64,000 nt of DNA, from contig JAVVLW010001268.1 in assembly GCA_034401795.1 (NCBI GenBank), positions 1 to 64,000 of the forward strand. Direction: 5' to 3'. This document shows positions 36,411-47,572 of this stretch, piece by piece. Positions within the stretch are counted from its first letter, which is position 1, and the number at the start of each line of letters is the position of its first letter. A model generated the notes under the pieces. It was given only the letters and a program-made list of their open reading frames with translations, did no database searches and was not told where the DNA came from. The position numbers and the translations under genes are program-made. Source of the stretch: Chaetoderma sp. LZ-2023a (Eukaryota > Mollusca > Caudofoveata > Chaetodermatida > Chaetodermatidae).

Positions 36411-39400
36411 ATGGGAGCAAAACGTGGCAAAGGTGAAGAGGTGGTCGAAAAAAGATTAAGTAGACCAAACAAACCTGTAAATATGATGTCTGTAAATAAG
36501 TTAAATGTTAAAGATGGAAAGATGCGAAGAGGTAGAGGACTTGCTGAGGAGTGTGATGCGACAAAACACCTGGATAGCCTGAACTGCTTATACTCCAATG
36601 CTGATAGTATCATGCAAAAGTTAGAAGAGCTAAAAACAAGAATGAATATGGAAGCAGAAGCAACAGACATTATTGGAATAACCGAGGTCTATCCCACGAA
36701 CATGAGATTTGCTCCAACAAATGCAAAGTTAAAAATTTGAGACTTCGATTTGTTCTTAAATGAGGTAGGGTTGGCAAACCAAAGAGGTGTCGCATTGTAT
36801 ATAAATGAGAAGCTTATAGCAGTTGAATATAAGTTCGAGAGTCAGACAGTGTATGGGCCAAAGGACAGCTAAACAGCAGGGACTGCTTGCTAGTCGGTGT
36901 ATATATAAGAGTCCTAGTAGTAATAGAGAAGATGTGGATGAGCTAAGAAATATTATTCGCAATGTGAGCAACAAATGAATTCTGCTTATGGGGGATTTCA
37001 ATCTTCGTAGCATTAACTGGGAAACTTGGACATCACATAAGAGCACTGAGGGGGGGGGGCATTCATTGAATGTATTCGAGATGGATATTTGTATCAGCAT
37101 GTGCTGAAGCCTACACGAGCAAGGAAAGACAGCATCCTGAGTACCCTAGATCTAATATTTACAAATGAAGAGTTGGTGACATACATACATTACAAGAGTC
37201 CCTTAGGAGCTAGTGATCATAGCGTCTTAAGATTTAAGTATCATAGCCAGGTTGAGGGAAGCTGATGCAAAGATGGCAAATGGAACTAATCCCAGGCTGA
37301 TTACAAAGGGATGAGAAATACTTTGAATATACATTGGACCACAGAGTTAGGAAATCTGGATTCTACAGAAGCACTGGGAAGATTCATGGATGTATATAAT
37401 GAAGCGCAGGACAAGTATGTACCAAAGATGAGTCCCAAGGGCAGCAAGTTTGACAGAAATCGAGGAAAGGTGATACTAACGGGTGATATAATCAAGAAGA
37501 TCAAGAAGAAACACAGATGCCGGAAGAGATTTATGGGGACAAGGGATGAAGCTAAGCATAAGGAGTACAGCAAAATAAGAAATCAGGTCCGAGGATTGGT
37601 AAGAAAAGCTAAGAGGGAGAAGGAAAATGAGACAGAAATAAAGGCCAAAACTGATCAAAAACTCTTTTGGAGATATGTAACCTCAAAAAGGCTTGCAAAA
37701 ACTGGTATCGCCGAGCTCAAAGCATCAGAAAATGAGGAAAGCAAATTAGCAAAGACGGATGAGGAAAAAGCAGAGGTTCTGGCTTGTTTCTTTATAAGTG
37801 TCTTCACCATTGAACCAGAAGGAGATATACCTAAGTTAGTCTCTAAGCTAGTGCGAGAAAAATATCATGATGAACCTTGGACAGTGGAACAGGTACAGAA
37901 ACTCCTTAGAAGTATAGTGAAAAACAAAGCCCCTGGGCCAGACAATGTCCACCCAAATGTTGTTTTAGAACTTGAGGATATACTCGCTAAGCCACTAACG
38001 TTGGTTTTTAACAAGTCATTAGCAGAAGGCAAAGCACCAGATATGTGGAAAATTGCAAATGTCACGGCACTATTCAAGAATGGAGAGAAGTCAGATCATG
38101 GGAACTATAGGCCAGTGAGCCTAACAAGTGTAGTCTGCAAACTTATGGAGAAGTTGGTCAGGATGAGAATCCTAGAAAACCTGTACAGGAAAGATCTGTT
38201 CAGTAGACAGCAATTTGGTTTCCTCTCTGGGAGATCTACAGGTTTACAACTGCTCAAAGTGATGGATGAGTGGACTAGTATCATGGATGGAGGAGGCTTG
38301 ATTGACACCATTTACATGGATTTCATGAAGGCATTCGATACAGTACCCCCCATCGTCTACTAGGTGAATTGGAAGGTTTTGGTATTAGTGAGAAGATAAT
38401 TGCATGGATAAGAGGTTTTCTGACAGGTCGAATGCAAAAGGTTGTGGTGAAAGGAATCGATTCAAGAAGCAGAGATGTTACTAGTGGAATCCCTCAGGGT
38501 AGTGTGCTAGGGCCAATACCATTTGTCATTTATATAAATGACTTACCAGATATAATGAATTCGACAGCGTATCTGTTTGCAGATGACGCAAAACTTTACA
38601 GAGAGATAAAGAGCACAAATGATGAGGAAGAGCTGCAGAAGGGCCTTGACACATTGCAGGAATGGTCTACTTGACTACTGCGATTTCACCCTAATGGGTG
38701 TAAAATCATGACCGTGTCAAGTGGGAAGCAAGGGGAGGATAAAGGCAAGAAATATCACCTATACAACCAAGCCAATAGAAGGTGATACTGGAAGAAGTAA
38801 AAAAGAGAAGGATAAAGGTATGGCGGTGGACCAATGTCTTATATTCAGGCACCACATACAAGCACAGATCAACAAGGCAAATGGTATTATAGGTCTGATT
38901 CGAAGAAGTTTCACTTATTTAGATGAGGATATGTTTGTGTACCTATTCAAGGCACTAGTGAGGCCCCCATCTCGAGTATGTGGTTAGTGTCCACAGTTAA
39001 AAAAGATGTTATGGAATTGGAAAATGTACAACGGAGGGCAACCAGACAGGTACCATCTCTAAAGGAAATGGACTATCCAAACAGACTGAGAAAGTTGGGC
39101 TTACCAACACTTAAGCATACAAGATTGAGAGGTGATGCCATTGAAGTGTTTAATATATTAAAAGGGATATACGACAGTAAAGTCACTGCAGACATGCTGG
39201 AGCTGGCAACCTTTACACAAAGAAGGGTCAAAACTTAAAGCTAGAAAAGAAGCGGTCCAGACTAGATTTAAGAAAATATGCATTTACAAACAGAATGAGG
39301 AATGGTTTACTGGAAGAACTAATAAATGCTGAAACCGTGTCTAGAGGAGAAATATGATTTCACAGCAGACTACAAGTCACCAGGAAGTCACGTGAAAGGA

Positions 39401-39460
39401 AAGTTTAAGCTAAAGAAAAATGAAAATGTGGACGAAGAGGCAATAAATGCTTGAGTCCAT
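36411..39460 (+). mobile_element. CR1-like LINE, nearly full ORF2, degraded
   Basis: The first block (36411-36740) holds the start of the apurinic endonuclease (LNCLYSNADSIMQKLEEL, DIIGITEVYP). The rest of the endonuclease to about 37260 is scattered over frames (GVALYINEKL; GDFNL-like at about 36990). The reverse transcriptase is open at 37311-38363 (KNKAPGPDNVHP, NYRPVSLTSVVCKLMEK, RQQFGFLSGRSTGLQLL, YMDFMKAFDTVP). A frameshift in the C-run near 38345 moves it to 38369-38674 (SGIPQGSVLGPIPFVIYIND and the catalytic YLFADDAKLY). A stop at 38672 and later shifts follow, with the C-terminal tail at 38978-39238. It lies head to tail with the fragment to its left. Confidence 0.88.
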
Positions 39461-39605
39461 AATACCATCGTAAGAAGTCCTAAGAATCTTAAGACATGAT
39501 GGCCGTATTTGACTGTCCGTGGTTCCATCGTTCCACGTTTAGGGTTGTTCGACCGATTTACGGGGCGAGATCATAGAGTTATATATCTATACCTACCTCT
39601 ATGGT

Positions 39606-39801
39606 AAGCTGGTACCCGACTCCAATTGCTCATAATCACAATATATCCTGAGCCAGAGAATCGCCAGCGAGGGAATGAGGGGTCGGGTACCAGCCTACCT
39701 CTATGGGCGAGATAAGCTGGTACCCGACTCCAATTACTCATACTCACAATATATCCTGAGCCAGAGAATCGTCAGCGAGGGTATGAGGAGTCGGGTACCA
39801 G
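39606..39801 (+). repeat. Two-unit tandem with inverted-repeat arms at the start of the next LINE
   Basis: A unit of about 108 bp is repeated (39606-39713 and 39714-39801, the second partial). Each unit is bounded by GCTGGTACCCGACTCC and its near-perfect reverse complement GGGGTCGGGTACCAGC, so each could fold with 16-bp arms around a loop of about 60 nt. It directly precedes and partly overlaps the first open frame of the LINE. Tandem 5' monomers that act as internal promoters are known for several LINE families; that role here is inference. Confidence 0.7.
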
Positions 39802-41126
39802 CCTATGAGGGCATAAATAGATACCAACAGGATCACGGTAATAGAATTCACTATCAGCATCAACCGGACATGCGTGCTGGCCCTAGGCAGAAGAGAACCA
39901 AAGATAGTGTTCATCATTATGGAATTGTGACTAACTCCTATTCAGAATATGCAAAACGTCAGCAGCCTTCACCTGGTAACAAACACCAACGTGTCCCTAC
40001 AGAAGTTGTTTCACATGCATCGAGTGAAGTAAGACGAAACTTCCAACCAAGGAGTGCTGACCGCCCACACAATAGTAATGTCAGGGCACTGGACGGTAAA
40101 TGGCAGCAACAATCCCAGCCAAGTAGGGTGTTTGTTAACCGGCGGCAGTTCCAGTACAAGCATAATCTACCTAACAGGCTAAGACATGTGAATTCACAAC
40201 AACCAGCTGTTAAAGGTCCTGCAACTGAAGACCAACATGCAAGAAAAAGTACTGACCAGAGTAACCAACAAACTGTGTGTGGCCCGAGCACAACTAATCC
40301 TCAGTTTCTGTCAAACCATAAAATAACGGGCCCACAGTCACATTATAGGGTTAGCCTAATGAAACAACGGTCACAGCAGCGACAACTGCACCCAAGTCAA
40401 CAAATACCACCTGGAAGCATGACAATGGAATCGCCACAGGCTTTTGATTTGACAAATCAGCAACTGCCAAATAATCCAGCCATCCAACAGCTGGAGCCTA
40501 TAAGGCTCACAGATGTCGGGTCATCTGCAGCCATGCATAGTGGGATAACTCATCAGTTACATCCATCACCTATCATGGTGCCCCAACACTTGTGTCCTAT
40601 GATTATGTCAACTCGCCCACCACCAACTACTATGGTGATGGCGCAGCAATGGTTAAGCAAAAAATACCAAGTCGCTAGTGATCAGGCGGGTGCTATTGGT
40701 CAACAACACCAAAGGCAGTTAAGACAGACCGGATCATATCTGCTGCCACCACCCATGACTTACAATGGCCAGCAACGCCCACCTAGCTACACTCTGGGGA
40801 CTCACCAGCAGCCGGTTTTGGTAAGTCATGGTGGTCACCCGCCTCTTGCATTGGCAACTAGAAAGAGTGATGACTCGTCAAAAATGAAGTCAGTAGTCAA
40901 CCAGATATTACACGCAGCTCTGAGTCAACAACCGACAGCAGCCCCAGAAAACAGTGATGGAGCAGGGACTTCAGATCAACCGCAGCCACCAGTCACAAGT
41001 ACGACTATGTCTATACAATCACCATCTATGGCACCGAATACAGTAGAGAAACAAACACAGCCTCCCGCAGAAATATCTGAACATTCTTTTTTAGGCCTGG
41101 GAGAACACCACAACGATCAACCTTAG
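39675..41126 (+). CDS. Q/P/S-rich first ORF of an I/Jockey-like LINE
   Basis: An uninterrupted frame of 483 codons. The first in-frame ATG (39675) lies inside the tandem inverted repeat; a later ATG at 39867 would give a protein starting MRAGPRQKRTK. The product is rich in Gln, Pro, Ser and His, with basic patches (SRVFVNRRQFQYKHNLPNR). No RRM, esterase or CCHC knuckle is visible, so nucleic-acid binding is only inferred from composition and position. It ends 4 bp from the region where endonuclease-like sequence begins in another frame, the usual ORF1/ORF2 arrangement of LINEs. It is open throughout, whereas the ORF2 that follows is broken in several places. Alternative: an unrelated low-complexity protein captured next to the LINE. 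Confidence 0.55.
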   Translation: MRGRVPAYLYGRDKLVPDSNYSYSQYILSQRIVSEGMRSRVPAYEGINRYQQDHGNRIHYQHQPDMRAGPRQKRTKDSVHHYGIVTNSYSEYAKRQQPSPGNKHQRVPTEVVSHASSEVRRNFQPRSADRPHNSNVRALDGKWQQQSQPSRVFVNRRQFQYKHNLPNRLRHVNSQQPAVKGPATEDQHARKSTDQSNQQTVCGPSTTNPQFLSNHKITGPQSHYRVSLMKQRSQQRQLHPSQQIPPGSMTMESPQAFDLTNQQLPNNPAIQQLEPIRLTDVGSSAAMHSGITHQLHPSPIMVPQHLCPMIMSTRPPPTTMVMAQQWLSKKYQVASDQAGAIGQQHQRQLRQTGSYLLPPPMTYNGQQRPPSYTLGTHQQPVLVSHGGHPPLALATRKSDDSSKMKSVVNQILHAALSQQPTAAPENSDGAGTSDQPQPPVTSTTMSIQSPSMAPNTVEKQTQPPAEISEHSFLGLGEHHNDQP

Positions 41127-41129
41127 CTA

Positions 41130-44100
41130 AATCATCTTCACCCCTGAATGTAGTTGCCCTCAACTGTAAGAATATAAAAACATCAGCTTATGCCATCGAT
41201 AGTCTGTTGCAAGTCAATCAGATTGCATTGATACAAGAACATGTGTTATTTGAGTCACAGATTGATACATTAAGTGAGGTCACAAAAAAGCTGGCTACAT
41301 CGGAAAAGGAGTAGACATAAACAATCCTCTACCCCCAATCAATTTGCCATGAGGGTATGGTGGAGTAGCCATATTCTGGAGTCTCGAGCTGAATAACCAG
41401 ATCTTGCCGCTCCAGGAGGGGAAAGAGAGAATTCAATGCATAGAACTAACTGATGGCAAGAAATATCTTATAGCCTCGGTCTACCTACCAACAAGGGGTG
41501 GAGGAAAGGATCATATAGATGAATTTTGCGAAACTGTGGACCAACTCTTCGAAATCTGTCTGAAATATACAGAAACCCACTACATAGTTATTGGAGGTGA
41601 TCTAAATGAAAATCTCTCCAAAGCTGACAACTCCAAACGCAGACACTACCTGGTGAATTTCATCAAAGAGTGCCAACTGAAGTATTCTACTACCGGAAAG
41701 ACCTTCCTAAACCAAAAAGGCGAAGAATGCTCAGAAATAGATTATTTCCTCTACAATATCCCGCAGCCATTTATGTGTACACATAAGCTGGTTCTTGTAG
41801 ATAGCTCATGTAATACCTCTGACCACATGCCAATACAGATGTCATTTGATTTTGCTTTTGCCACAAGTAAAGTAGCTGACACAACTTCTCATGCTAATCA
41901 AAAAAGACTGATAAACACAGATACGCTTCTCTGATATCTAGCGGTATGAACGTTATTAGAACTAATCTTCAACTTGAAGACCCCTCACAGATCAGTAGTA
42001 TAGTCTCAGAACTGTGCATGTTAATGTCAGTGTCTGGAGGAAAAAAATCAACACCAATAAAGCAGCATTTCAACAGCAAGCTAAAGCTAAAGGTCTGGAA
42101 CATTGAGATTGCTCATGCCATGAAGAAACTGTGATCAGCAGGCAAGCTATGGACTCAAGAAGGAAGGCCAAAAGATAGCGACAGCATATCCTGTATAGGG
42201 AAGAAAGAATGTAAGAAAGAGTTCAGGAGAGCTTGCAGGGTGGAACTGGGTCGGCAGAATGCGAAACACAAGTCCAATATTCTACAGGCTCGTCAGTTCG
42301 ACTGTAAAACATTTCATATGCTGATAAACAAACAGCGAAAGAAGGGCAATGTGTTTGTCAATGACCTCTATGTGGATACCGATCACTACTCCGGAGACAG
42401 TGTAATTGAAGGCTTCAGGATTTATTTTGAAAAACTAGCCATTCCTGACACATGCAATAAATCCTACGACGAGTCTTATCACGACCTTGTCAAGAGGGAA
42501 GTCTCAGTTATAGAGCAGATAGTAGTTAATAATGACGTCCCAGAAGTTACTTTAGTAGAGGTGAGAGAGGCTGTTTCCGCTATTAACAGAGGAAAAGCGG
42601 CAGACATCTATGGAGTTACAATCGAGAACATTATTCATGCTGGTGAAGATCTCCTCCTATGCCTGCGTGAACTGATCGACCAGATATTAAAAAATGGTGG
42701 TATTCCAGACTCATTGAAAGTAGGACTCTTGTCACCAGTTTATAAGAAGAAAGGAACTCCCACAGAAGCAAAGAACTATAGAGGTATTACAGTCTTGCCC
42801 GTAATCACAAAAATCATTGAGGCACTTCTGAAGAGTAGGATCAAAGACAAGATTGAGAGAAGTCAATGTTCATCTCAGAGAGGATTTACAGCAGGTGTGT
42901 CTCCCATGCATGCTTCGCTCCTGGTGGAAGAGTTTTACATAGAGTCGCATGATAATAACCATTCAGTGCATCTGATCCTTCTGGATGCAAAGGCAGCCTT
43001 CGATGTGGTCGACCATAACCATCTTCTCCAGAGATTATTTCATGTAGGTGTGGATGATAAACACTGGAAGCTCATACAAAGTATCCATTTAGGAGCCACA
43101 TCACAGATCAAATGGAAGGGCGTACAGTCAGCCCCCATTGAGATACTCCAATGCGTCAGGCAAGGTGGCATACTTAGCACAGACCTGTTTAAACTGTATA
43201 TCGATCCATTACTTCACAGGTTAGGAGCAACCAACATGGGAGCACGTATTGGAAACACGTTATGTAACAATAGTGCATGTGCGGATGACATCTCACTGAT
43301 GAGTATTACAAGTGTCGATGTGCAGAATCTTATGAATATTGCAGTTGACTTTGCCAACAGGGAGCGATACCAGCTTCAGCCAACATAAAGTGTGTCAATT
43401 GCGATCTGCCCTTCCAGTAAACACAAGTCCAGAGAAGCATTCTTCTTAGGAGACCAACAGATGCCAAGCAAAACTTCCAACATTCATTTGGGAGTAACCA
43501 GAGCTTCCTCACTAAGAAAGAATACAGCTGAGAATGTAGATAAAAACATAAAGAAGGCTCGACGTACAGCCTATAGTCTTTTTTCCTCTGGATTTCATGG
43601 CCATAACGGCCTAGACCCAGTGACAATTATCCATCTCTTTAAGATCTATATAGCACCAGTTTTAACTTGCGGGCTCGATGTTATACTTCCTAAGGGACAA
43701 CAACTTACTAATCTGGAAATGTACCAAAAGCGACTCCTGAAACAGCTTCTGTCATTACCAAAGAACACTGCCGACCCAGCAGTATATATCTTATCGGGCG
43801 TTCTTCCTGTTGAGGCGCAGGTGCATCATAAAGCGCTGAAGCTCTTTAATTCCATCTGCAGTTTACCAGAATACTCAACAGAAAAGAAAATAGCAAGGTG
43901 GCAGCTGTTGGTTAAATCAATCAAATGACAGTCACCGTTGGTTCATAGAGGTAAAACAAATGACTCATAAATATGGATTAGAAGACCCTGATGTGTACTT
44001 AGATGATCCAATTCAGAAAGCAAAGTGGAAGTCCCTGATTAGAAGAGCTATACAGCAATACTGGAAAGAGGAGATTACAAGCACAGTACCACTGTACAAA

Positions 44101-44520
44101 TCACTTAGGTACTTGAACGAGCTTGTCTTTGTTCCAGGAAAGCAGCATCCTGTTCTAAAAGCAGGTTATTCCTCTGAAAGAGATGTGGCCCGTATCCCCC
44201 ATTAAACTGAAGCTCCTTACCAGGACGTACATCCTACAAGCGAACCGGTGCAGATTTACGTAGGAGACCTCGGATTCGCTATGTCTGTTGTGCAAATCAG
44301 AACAGGAGACACTGGAACACTTTCTGATCAGATGTCCCGCTCTAGAACCTGTAAGGCTGTCAGCCATTGAGTCTATAGACGCATGCCGTAAGAAATATTG
44401 TCAGACCGGCATTGCTAACTGCTCAGCTGAAGAAGTAATCCAACTGATTCTGGATTGTACCAGGATTCTAGATCCCGAGCTTTTAACAACAGAGTTCCTG
44501 GGCGCATTAGAGTAGCATGC
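41130..44520 (+). mobile_element. I/Jockey-like LINE ORF2 (endonuclease, reverse transcriptase, zinc knuckle), degraded
   Basis: The order of domains is complete. The endonuclease N-terminus is at about 41130-41330 (PLNVVALNCKNIKTSAYAID, LIQEHVLF). A TGA at 41350 falls in the sequence LP-x-GYGGVAIFW. The endonuclease body is at 41404-41934 (VIGGDLNENL, EIDYFLYNIP, TSDHMPIQMSF). The reverse transcriptase runs 42240-43388 (RGKAADIYGVTIENI, NYRGITVLPVITKIIE, LLDAKAAFDVVDH, CVRQGGILSTDLFKLYID, with catalytic CADDISLM). A TAA at 43386 is followed in the same frame by 43392-43928. Later blocks shift frame, and the C-terminus has a C-x2-C-x8-H-x4-C knuckle at about 44290-44345 (CLLCKSEQ...HFLIRC; only the first Cys codons fall before 44300). 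About two stops and three or four frameshifts. Clade assignment is provisional. Confidence 0.85.
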
Positions 44521-44749
44521 CAGACGGCTGACATGTCTTTTACACACTCACATGTTTACTTTACTTAGCAGCCCAAATCTGGCCACATTCGCTACATTAC
44601 AGCTATCTTCTAGAGCTTAACTCGTAAGTTATATTTTCCTACCCATACTTTGGATTCTTCTACTCATACATAATATATGGCTGTTGTATACCACAGTACT
44701 AATTAAAAGGTGGATGTTTTTAAAGACTACTGAGTCTTCTTTCCCGTTG

Positions 44750-47572
44750 ACAGTCCTGGTGATTGATGATAGATATGTACATAGTCAGTCAATGTTCAAA
44801 AACAATATGGCTAACATAAACTGGAACCAGGTAATTGAATCCCAGTCATGTGAAGATGCCTACAACACCTTCCACACTATATGCTCTAACATCTATGAAT
44901 CTGCCTTTCCACTTAAAAATATTAAGAAATTTAAACAAAATCCTACTAAACCATGGATTACAAGAGGAGTGATAGCTGCCTGTCACAAGAAAAACAAGTT
45001 ATATCTGAATTTTATTAAATATCCGACAAAGTATAATGACTCACAGTTCAAGAAATATAGAAACAGGCTAAATCAGATAATTAGGACAGCAAAAATACAT
45101 TATTTTCATAATAAATTTGATGAACAAAAAGATAATATAAAGGAAACATGGAAACTGATTAAATCATTACTAAATAAGAAAAAAACCAATACTGAAGCAT
45201 CACGATTTATTTATAATAATAGAGTCATTAACGACAAAAAAGAAATAGCAGACAAATTTAATGAGTATTTTACTAACATTGGTCCTAATTTATCACAAAA
45301 AATTCAACCCAGCTCGAACATACATATAACGGACTTTCTAACAGGTAGTTATCAACACTCTATTTTCCTAAATCCAACAGATACTCACGAAATCTACAAA
45401 ATACTAATGCAAATTAACACAGCTAAAAGTGCTGGAATCGATAATTTCAAATGGAAAATTTTTAAACACTGTGTAACAGAAATACTAACACCATTGGACC
45501 ACATCTGTAATCTCTCACTTACACAGGGAGTATTTCCATCAAGATTAAAGGTTGCACGTGTGACACCCATATACAAAGCTAAAGATGTATCTGACTTTAC
45601 TAATTATCGGCCAGTCTCGGTACTTCCACTTTTCTCAAAACTCTTAGAAAAGCTGTATTTTAGTAGAATTACTAAATATCTAAACAAAAACTCAATCATA
45701 TATCCTTCTCAATATGGTTTCAGAGAAAAACACTCTACTATGCTTGCCATTGTGGATATGATAGAAAAATTATCAACCTCCCTTGAGAATAATGAACATA
45801 CGCTAGGTGTATTCTTGGATCTTTCCAAAGCCTTCGATACAATTGATCATACAATTTTACTGCAAAAGCTTGCATACTATGGAATAAGAGGTACTGCATT
45901 GAACTGGATACAGAGTTACCTGTCAAACAGGGAACAGTGTGTACAATTCAATGGGGCTATCTCTGAATACAAAAATATAGTCTGTGGTGTTCCCCAAGGT
46001 TCAGTTCTTGGGCCCCTGCTGTTTCTCCTATATATGAATGACATACCCAAAGTCTGCAAACATCTCTCACTAATACTTTTTGCAGATGACACAAATGCTT
46101 TCTGCAGCCACAAGGATATAGAAATTCTATACAAAAATGTCAATAATGAAATGGCAAAATTAATAGACTGGTTTAAAGTAAACAAATTGTCCTTAAATGT
46201 ATCAAAAACTAATTATATACTATTCACAAAATCTAAGAAACTAAAAGAAATAGCTCTCCCAAACCTCTATATCGACAACCAGATAATTCAAGAAGCACAA
46301 TATGCTAAGTTTTTAGGAGTATATCTGGACAAAAATTTAACATGGGAGAAGCATATTGAAATTATTACTACCAGGGTAGCAAAAAGCATTGGCATCATTC
46401 GCAGACTGAAACCCTATCTAACACCTAATATTATTAAAACCCTGTACTGCACAATGATACTTCCTCACATCACCTACTGCAATGCTATCTGGACTAATAC
46501 ATCTCAAGCTAGACTAAAAAAACTAAAATCTCTGCAAAAGCAATCTATTAAACTATTTTCACAAACAGCAGGTGGCCAGGATATCTTTAAATCAGAAAAG
46601 GTCTTAAAACTTGAGGACATAGGAGGGCTCCAACTATACACAATCTTAAGGGACTTCCACAATGGCAACTTACCCTCATCCTTATCTAACATTTTTATGC
46701 TCAATACACAATTGCATCCTCACAACACAAGAACAAGAGATAACCTCCATTCAACACACCACCAAACAAAAGCAGCACAACAAAAACCCTCATACAAAGC
46801 AATTCAGTTATGGAATAATACAGACACAAACACACGCACAGCCATCATAAAGCTACAGTACTTTAAGCAGAATATCAAAAAGAAGATTATAGAAACCTAC
46901 TAGACTCTGGAAAACACACACCATCATGGCATGCTATTCTCATACTTGCACCCAGTCACCAGAACAAATAATAATAATAATAATAAGAAGAAGAATATCT
47001 GTCATAATGGTAACTACCAAACAACTAACTCTACCATCACAGCCTAAAAAATACTTTGTCATTGATAATAAGAATATGTAATATAGAATTATTAACTTAA
47101 GCAAGATAAGCACACATCCCTCTGTCATGTCTTTCCCTGTAAAAATGTAAATTGTCATACGTCTATTAACTGTTGGACTGCTGGAAGCGGACAATAACTC
47201 CAATTGGCAATGACTCTGGATTGGCTGAGTATTCTAGAAAAATTTGACTGAAAGTTGCTTGTGGCTTAGCCACCGACAACGTTTGGTCAAATTGTTTTAG
47301 AGGTACTCAGCATACCCTGAGTTAGGCTCCATGGAAAATGTATACTGCAGAGGCTTGGCAGCGAGACAGTTAACTATATGTATATATAGGACTATAACAT
47401 GTTAACCGTATGTATTCAGTATTCTCATGTCCTATACTGTTGTTGTTATATGTTATATGTTATATGTAGGGGTCCACCGCCACATAGGCTCTGCCTTTGG
47501 TGGACTACCTGTTGTGAAACTGTAAATGTATATTCTATATCAAAATAAATAATCTTGAACTTGAACTTGAGC
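44750..47572 (+). mobile_element. Young 5'-truncated L2-like LINE with open reverse transcriptase
   Basis: The frame is open from upstream of 44750 to the stop at 46901-46903. It starts at the very end of the endonuclease-to-RT linker (MFKNNMANINWNQVIES), so the endonuclease and 5' part are missing. The reverse transcriptase is complete: KSAGIDNFKWKIFK, NYRPVSVLPLFSKLLEK, SQYGFREKHSTMLAIVDMIE, LDLSKAFDTIDH, CGVPQGSVLGPLLFLLYMND, the catalytic FADD at 46079-46090, and a thumb region to KKKIIETY. No stop or frameshift lies within about 700 codons, so insertion is recent. The 3' untranslated part has a (TAA)n tract at about 46966-46986, a hairpin at 47472-47505 and a terminal CTTGAA repeat at 47553-47574. 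It carries the same C-terminal family signature as the LINE at 25682-27224. Confidence 0.9.
47472..47505 (+). ncRNA. 3'-terminal LINE RNA hairpin
   Basis: Outer stem GTCCACC / GGTGGAC (7 bp) encloses an inner stem AGGC-(3 nt)-GCCT. The same structure occurs in the minus-strand LINE copy at 25759-25793 as GTCCGCC / GGCGGAC with AGGC-(3 nt)-GCCT. The outer stem therefore differs by a paired (compensatory) change. Stem-loops near the 3' end are known recognition elements for L2-type reverse transcriptases; that role here is inferred. Confidence 0.65.
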
